Positions 15,854-20,181 of a stretch of DNA of 20,181 nucleotides are shown piece by piece; the first letter of the stretch is position 1; every line of letters begins with the position of its first letter. The stretch lies in NCBI GenBank assembly GCA_900545665.1, contig UQZU01000034.1, positions 1 to 20,181 on the forward strand. The letters run 5' to 3'. The notes under the pieces are model-generated. The model did no database searches, was not told where the DNA came from, and saw nothing but the letters and a program-made list of their open reading frames with translations. This stretch comes from an uncultured Collinsella sp. Lineage in GTDB: Bacteria > Actinomycetota > Coriobacteriia > Coriobacteriales > Coriobacteriaceae. Both the position numbers and the translations under genes were made by a program.

Positions 15854-15918
15854 TCGCCGAGCGCGGCACCTCAGTTGGGTTCGTCGGTAGGTAAGGTATA
15901 TATCGTCAGCAAGTTGCG

Positions 15919-15942
15919 CGGGGGCACGTCTAGGTGCTCCCG
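15919..15942 (+). promoter_or_regulatory. GC-rich hairpin close to the ribosome site of the binding-protein gene
   Basis: CGGGGGCAC pairs with GTGCTCCCG (nine pairs, one G-U) around a GTCTAG loop. It ends 19 bases before the AGGAG ribosome site (15962-15966). No T tract follows, so it is not an ordinary terminator. It may be the expression part of the leader or a transcript-stabilising stem. Confidence 0.5.
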
Positions 15943-15971
15943 GGTAAGATTCTCTATTGATAGGAGAAGAC

Positions 15972-17585
15972 ATGGCCATCATCAACAAGGGTATGTCCAG
16001 GCGTTCGTTCCTCGGCCTCACCGGCAGCGTCGCTGCTGTCGCAGGGCTTGGTCTCACCGGCTGCGGTGGCAGCTCTAGCGACGAGGGTTCCGCTTCCGGT
16101 TCCACCGATTCCGCCAACCGTGGCGGCGGCGTGATCACCGCTGGTTCCGCTTACGCTCCGTCTAGCTTCGATCCCGCCAGCACCGGCTCCGCTGTGGGCC
16201 TGGGTGCTAACTGGCACGTCGTCGAGGGCCTCTACGGCATCGATTACCACGACTACAGCACCTTCAACGAGCTCGCCACCGACGATCCCAAGTCTGTGGA
16301 CGACACCACTTTCGAGGTCACCATCCGCAAGGGCGCCAAGTTCTCCGATGGCACCGAGGTCACCGCTGACGATGTCGTTGCTTCCTACACCGCTTGCGCC
16401 GCTTCCGCTACCTATGCTCCGTTCTTCCAGCCCTTCGAGTCCATCGAGGCCAAGGACGCCAGCACCGTGACGGTCAAGACCAAGGTCCCCAACTTCTCCC
16501 TGCTCAAGGATCGTCTGGCCATCGTCCGCGTTACCCCGGCCACCCAGACCGAGGAGGATCGCGCCAAGCAGCCGATCGGCTCCGGCCCCTGGATGTACGA
16601 CTCTATCTCCGATACCGAGATTACCCTGGTTCCCAACCCCGAGTACAACGGTGAGTATGCTGCCGAGGATAAGAAGATCCAGTACAGCATCCTGACCGAC
16701 CCCACCGCTCGCGTTACCGCTCAGCAGGAGGGCTCCACGCTCGTTATGGAGCTCGTTACCGCTGACGCCGTCGACCAGCTCGAGAGCGCCGGCTGCAAGA
16801 TCGATAACGTTCAGGGTTTCGGCACCCGCTTCATCATGTTCAACGTCGCCAAGGAGCCTTGGAACAACGTCAAGGTCCGTCAGGCTGTCATGTATGCGCT
16901 CGACACCGAGAAGATGGTCAGCAACACCTTCGCCGGCCTTGCCACCGCTGCCAGCTGTTACCTGCCCAAGAGCTTCACCAACTATCATGAGGCTTCCACG
17001 GTGTACAAGACCGACGCCAAGAAGGCTAAGAAGCTCATTGAGGAGTCTGGCATCACCCCGGGTGCCATCACCCTGCGCACCACCGACAACGAGCAGATTA
17101 AGGGCATGGCCGCCCAGGTCAAGAACGACCTCGACGCTCTCGGCTTCGATGTGACCATCCAGACCGATACCTCGCCGGCCACCTACGCTGCCATCGACGG
17201 CGGCGAGGCCTACGATATCCTCCTTGCCCCTGGCGATCCTTCCTGCTTCGGCGCCGACCCCGACCTGCTGCTCAACTGGTGGTACGGCGACAACGTCTGG
17301 ATGCAGACCCGTTGCCCGTGGAAGGAGTCCGCTGAGTGGCAGAAGCTCCACGGTCTCATGGACGAGGCTCTTGCCGCCGAGGGCGACGAGCAGCAGAAGA
17401 AGTGGAACGAGTGCTTCGACATCATTGCTGACAACGCCGTTCTGTACCCCGTTGTCCACGTCAAGACCGTCTCCGCTTCCTGGGACGATCCGTCCACCGC
17501 GCCCAACGGCGAGGCCCTCGATGGCTTCAAGGGCATCGGCACGACGAGCATGTCCTTCAGGGGCGTTGCGACCGTCAAGGCGTAA
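15972..17585 (+). CDS. Peptide/nickel-type ABC transporter substrate-binding lipoprotein (SBP family 5)
   Basis: This is the extracellular binding protein that captures the ligand and delivers it to the membrane permeases. It has 537 residues, normal for OppA/DppA-type proteins. The N-terminus has a twin-arginine motif SRRSFLG (9-15), a hydrophobic run, and the lipobox LTGC with Cys31 as lipid-anchor site, so it probably folds before Tat export. A Ser/Gly-rich tether follows. Family segments include IRKGAKFSDGTEVTADDVV (109-127) and VRQAVMYALD. The ATG has AGGAG (15962-15966) five bases upstream. Codon use is strongly biased, with lysine written only as AAG as far as I could read, suggesting high expression. 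The permease genes follow. The ligand cannot be told from the sequence: oligopeptide, dipeptide, nickel and others use this fold. Confidence 0.93.
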   Translation: MAIINKGMSRRSFLGLTGSVAAVAGLGLTGCGGSSSDEGSASGSTDSANRGGGVITAGSAYAPSSFDPASTGSAVGLGANWHVVEGLYGIDYHDYSTFNELATDDPKSVDDTTFEVTIRKGAKFSDGTEVTADDVVASYTACAASATYAPFFQPFESIEAKDASTVTVKTKVPNFSLLKDRLAIVRVTPATQTEEDRAKQPIGSGPWMYDSISDTEITLVPNPEYNGEYAAEDKKIQYSILTDPTARVTAQQEGSTLVMELVTADAVDQLESAGCKIDNVQGFGTRFIMFNVAKEPWNNVKVRQAVMYALDTEKMVSNTFAGLATAASCYLPKSFTNYHEASTVYKTDAKKAKKLIEESGITPGAITLRTTDNEQIKGMAAQVKNDLDALGFDVTIQTDTSPATYAAIDGGEAYDILLAPGDPSCFGADPDLLLNWWYGDNVWMQTRCPWKESAEWQKLHGLMDEALAAEGDEQQKKWNECFDIIADNAVLYPVVHVKTVSASWDDPSTAPNGEALDGFKGIGTTSMSFRGVATVKA

Positions 17586-17681
17586 GACTCGCTTGAGTCT
17601 GTATGCAGGATGTCGGTCGTTGGGACCGTATCCTCATAGTTGAAACAAAGACCCGGGCGGCAATGATGTCGCTCGGGTCTT
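17585..17681 (+). other. Three successive hairpins between binding-protein and permease genes
   Basis: The 157-base gap holds three stems: 17585-17600 (six pairs, GCTT loop), 17607-17634 (five plus five pairs with a small internal loop), and 17648-17681 (12 pairs, one G-U, ten-base loop). None is followed by a real T run. In ABC operons such stems commonly shield the upstream binding-protein message and let fewer transcripts reach the permease genes. The last one could terminate partially. Confidence 0.6.
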
Positions 17682-17742
17682 GTAATGAGTATCCGTACTC
17701 ATATACCAGTTGGTCCTACCGACAAAAGAAAGGGGAGAGAAC

Positions 17743-18699
17743 GTGAACAACTTGCTACGTTTGATTGGAAGGCGTCTTGTGGCGCTGCCGATCATGGCAT
17801 TGGGCGTCACCGTCCTGGTGTTCTTCCTTATGTCGTTCTCCAAGACCGACCCCGCCTACACGGCGTTGGGTGACGGTGCCTCGCCCGAGGCGGTTGCCGA
17901 GTACCATGAGAAGTATGGTCTGGACGACCCCTGGCCCGTGCGCTACGTGCGATATATGGGCGATTTGATCCATGGCGACATGGGCACCTATGGCGCTGCT
18001 CGCAACTCCGTTGCCAAGCGCATCTCCACGGCCCTGCCCGTCACGATGCAGCTGACCTTTATCGGTCTTGCCATCGGTGCGGTCGTTTCGTTTTTGCTCG
18101 GCGTCATTGCGGCACTATATCGCGACAAATGGCCGGACCAAGTGATCCGCGTCTTTTCCATCGCCGGCTTGGCAACCCCGTCGTTCTGGCTTGCCGTTCT
18201 GTTGATCCTGCTGTTCTCTTCCTACCTTAAGGTGCTCCCGGCATCGGGTGCTCTGCCTCACTTCACCACGAATCCGGTTGGCTATCTGGGACGTATGATC
18301 ATGCCCGCTATCGCCTTGGCATTTCCGCTGACAGGCCAGATGACTCGTATCGTGCGTACCGCCATGGTCGAGGAGCTCGACAAGGATTATGTCCGTATGG
18401 CTCGCGGCGCCGGCGTTCCCGAGAAGGTCGTCGTCGGCATCAACGTTCTTCGCAATGCGCTGATCACCCCGGTCACCACCCTCGGTCTTAAGATCGGTTA
18501 CCTCATGGGCGGCGCCGTCGTCATCGAGGTTATCTTCAACCTCCCCGGCATGGGCACCGCGATTCTGCAGGGCGTTCAGGGCAACGAGGCGAACCTGGTT
18601 CAGGGCGTCGTTATCGTCGTTGCTCTTGCCTTCATCATCATCAACATCGTGGTTGACATGCTCTACCTGCTCATCAACCCGCGCATCAGGACGGTGTAG
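17743..18699 (+). CDS. Peptide/nickel-type ABC transporter permease (DppB/OppB type)
   Basis: This is one of two membrane subunits that form the translocation path. It has 318 residues with about six membrane segments, among them 13-31, 102-126, 137-161, 183-198, 250-266 and 286-311. The cytoplasmic coupling loop that docks the ATPase is at about 208-245, with the EAA-like core VRMARGAGVPEKVV (217-230). The family C-terminal IEVIFNLPGMG (261-271) is present. GTG 17743 was chosen because GGGGAG (17732-17737) lies five bases upstream; the in-frame ATG 11 codons earlier has no ribosome site and would cover it. Only three bases separate its stop from the next start, so the two membrane subunits are probably translated together. 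Confidence 0.93.
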   Translation: MNNLLRLIGRRLVALPIMALGVTVLVFFLMSFSKTDPAYTALGDGASPEAVAEYHEKYGLDDPWPVRYVRYMGDLIHGDMGTYGAARNSVAKRISTALPVTMQLTFIGLAIGAVVSFLLGVIAALYRDKWPDQVIRVFSIAGLATPSFWLAVLLILLFSSYLKVLPASGALPHFTTNPVGYLGRMIMPAIALAFPLTGQMTRIVRTAMVEELDKDYVRMARGAGVPEKVVVGINVLRNALITPVTTLGLKIGYLMGGAVVIEVIFNLPGMGTAILQGVQGNEANLVQGVVIVVALAFIIINIVVDMLYLLINPRIRTV

Positions 18700-18702
18700 A
18701 TT

Positions 18703-20181
18703 ATGGTAAAGATTCGAGAGAAGCAAACCGAGCAGCTCGAGAAGGCTGCCTCCAAGGGGCTCAAGCTCGGTGGCTGGAAGAAGATGACGTTGTCTTCTAA
18801 GATTGCCGCCGTCGTGCTGGTGCTGGTCGCCCTGACTGCGATTCTGGCGCCCCTTCTTGCCCCCTATAGCCCGGTCGAGATCTTTACGGCTCGCCAGGCT
18901 CCCGGCAACGGATTTATCTTCGGTACCGACGATAAGGGTCGCGACATTCTGTCGCGTATGCTCTACGGTGGTCGTTACTCGCTGATTATCGGCTTTGGCG
19001 CCACCGCCATGGCTCTGGTCTGCGGCTCGGTCGTGGGCGCCCTTGCAGCGGTTTCGCGCAAGGCCGTCTCCGAGACGATCATGCGTATCTTGGACATCAT
19101 CATGTCCATCCCGGGCATCGCCCTCGCGGCCGTCTTCGTCTCCATCCTGGGCAACTCCGTGCCGTCGATCATCTTCGCCATCGGCTTTATGTACACTCCG
19201 CAGATTGCCCGTATCGTACGCGCCAACATCGTGTCCGAGTACGGCGAGGACTATGTCCGCGCGGTCATCGTTTCCGGCGCCAAGGCTCCGTGGATTTTGA
19301 TCACGCATGTTCTGCGTAACTGCATCGCCCCGATCATGGTCTTTACCGTTACCCTGGTCGCCGACGCCATCATCTTCGAGGCCTCGCTGACCTTCATCGG
19401 CGCTGGTATCCAGGAGCCCACCGCTACCTGGGGCAACATCCTCGCCGACGCCCGCGGCGGCGTGCTCGCTGGCCGTTGGTGGCAGGCGCTGTTCCCGGGC
19501 CTGGCCATCATGATCACCTGCCTGGCGCTCAACATCCTCTCCGAGGGCATTACCGACGCCATGGCCGCTGCTCCCTCCGCCGCCCTGGATCCGACCGATT
19601 CCTCCAAGCGTCGCGAGGCCGACCTGCTGGTCTCCGACCCCGTTCGCGCCTACAAGGAGCAGGCCCAGTCCCTCTCCGCTCGCCTTGGCGCCCTGCGCGA
19701 TGTCGAGCTCAAGCGTGACGATCGCCATGTGCCCGACGAGTCTGTCGAACCGATTCTCTCGGTCCGTGACTTCTGCATCCAGTTTGAGCATCACGGTGAT
19801 ATCAACGTCGTCGACCATGTCAACTTTGACGTCCGTCCTGGTCAGACCATGGGCCTGGTGGGCGAGTCCGGTTGCGGTAAGTCCATCACCACGCTGGCCA
19901 TCATGGGCCTGACCGATGAGGACGAGCACCTTTCCGGCGAGGTTCTCTGGGAGGGCCGCGACCTGCTCAAGATGAGCAAGAAGGAGTGGTTCGGCCTTCG
20001 CGGTACCGATATCGCCATGGTCTATCAGGACGCCCTGTCCTCGCTCAACCCCTCCATGCTCATTTCCGCCCAGATGAAGCAGCTCACCAAGCGTGGCGGC
20101 ACCCGTAGCGCCGAGGAGCTCCTGGAGCTCGTGGGCCTCGACCCCAAGCGTACGCTCGAGAGCTATCCGCATGAGCTTTCC
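18703..20181 (+). CDS. ABC transporter permease fused to ATP-binding domain (DppC-DppD type), 3' truncated by window end
   Basis: One uninterrupted frame of 493 codons runs to the window end and joins two subunits that are usually separate. Residues 1-290 are a DppC-type permease: an N-terminal membrane segment (33-55), FGTDDKGRDILSRMLYGGR (73-91), and the coupling loop at about 178-210 with YVRAVIVSGAKA. Residues 291-347 form a charged linker. From 348 a DppD-type ATPase begins, with Walker A GESGCGKS (387-394) and the Q-loop glutamine 442 in MVYQDALSSLNP. The window ends after YPHELS, just before the expected signature, so Walker B and the C-terminal end are not seen. I checked the reading frame at several points and found no shift. 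The ribosome site is weak (AGG near 18687), consistent with coupling to the preceding permease. Confidence 0.93.
   Translation, partial: MVKIREKQTEQLEKAASKGLKLGGWKKMTLSSKIAAVVLVLVALTAILAPLLAPYSPVEIFTARQAPGNGFIFGTDDKGRDILSRMLYGGRYSLIIGFGATAMALVCGSVVGALAAVSRKAVSETIMRILDIIMSIPGIALAAVFVSILGNSVPSIIFAIGFMYTPQIARIVRANIVSEYGEDYVRAVIVSGAKAPWILITHVLRNCIAPIMVFTVTLVADAIIFEASLTFIGAGIQEPTATWGNILADARGGVLAGRWWQALFPGLAIMITCLALNILSEGITDAMAAAPSAALDPTDSSKRREADLLVSDPVRAYKEQAQSLSARLGALRDVELKRDDRHVPDESVEPILSVRDFCIQFEHHGDINVVDHVNFDVRPGQTMGLVGESGCGKSITTLAIMGLTDEDEHLSGEVLWEGRDLLKMSKKEWFGLRGTDIAMVYQDALSSLNPSMLISAQMKQLTKRGGTRSAEELLELVGLDPKRTLESYPHELS

Noticed and set aside
15841..15894. 17-codon upstream open frame in the transporter leader
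   Set aside because: It has no ribosome site, and its start lies at the edge of the long-range stem, so a regulatory leader peptide is not supported.
15607..15971. T-box or other known riboswitch
   Set aside because: I looked for the T-box antiterminator core and for common riboswitch signatures and saw none, and no leader terminator with a T run is present. The element is reported only as an unclassified structured leader.
15954..17459. Reverse-strand open frame of 501 codons opposite the binding-protein gene
   Set aside because: Same cause: GC-biased codons leave the antisense frame open. The product is a Gly/Val/Leu-rich low-complexity chain, and the forward gene has a clear lipobox and family motifs.
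18115..20172. Long reverse-strand open frame of 685 codons opposite the permease genes
   Set aside because: It mirrors the strongly biased codons of the real forward genes. The translation is His/Asp/Gly/Arg-rich with no recognisable domain and no ribosome site.

Overview
The window looks like chromosomal DNA from a GC-rich actinobacterium, most likely a gut Coriobacteriia member such as Collinsella. I infer this from the high-GC coding style, strong Shine-Dalgarno sites, frequent GTG starts, an actinobacterial-type LexA box before uvrA, the coaE/uvrB neighbourhood, and a peptide transporter in which permease and ATPase are fused. No database search was possible, so the genus is an inference. 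I saw no tRNA, rRNA, CRISPR array, insertion sequence or prophage gene.

Layout. Positions 1-56 hold the tail of an upstream gene and a strong intrinsic terminator. A forward block follows: coaE (last step of coenzyme A synthesis), a membrane-anchored lytic transglycosylase that overlaps it, and uvrB. After a hairpin shared by convergent genes, positions 3757-7579 carry a reverse-strand redox block: an Mrp/NBP35-type ATPase, an HI0933-type flavoprotein that starts right after its stop codon, and a COG2509-type FAD protein behind a terminator-like hairpin. The divergent gap at 7580-7838 holds a LexA-box candidate and leads into uvrA. Next come a YbaK-type Cys-tRNA(Pro) deacylase, murJ (lipid II flippase with a long N-terminal extension) and uvrC, packed 3-6 bases apart and probably co-transcribed.

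From 15607 there is a 365-base non-coding stretch with an extended -10 promoter and a predicted multi-stem leader. It precedes a peptide/nickel-type ABC uptake operon: a Tat-type lipoprotein binding protein, three intercistronic hairpins, a DppB-type permease, and a DppC permease fused in frame to a DppD-type ATPase. The window ends inside the ATPase, just before its ABC signature motif.

How the genes work together. All three nucleotide excision repair proteins (UvrA, UvrB, UvrC) are encoded within about 14 kb on one strand, mixed with cell-wall genes (the transglycosylase and MurJ) and translation quality control (YbaK). The reverse block is a self-contained iron-sulfur/flavin unit. The last operon is a separate nutrient uptake unit with its own control region. 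I found no clearly new enzyme system. The least explained items are the leader RNA before the binding protein, the triplicated short motif in the MurJ extension, and the altered cysteine set of UvrC.
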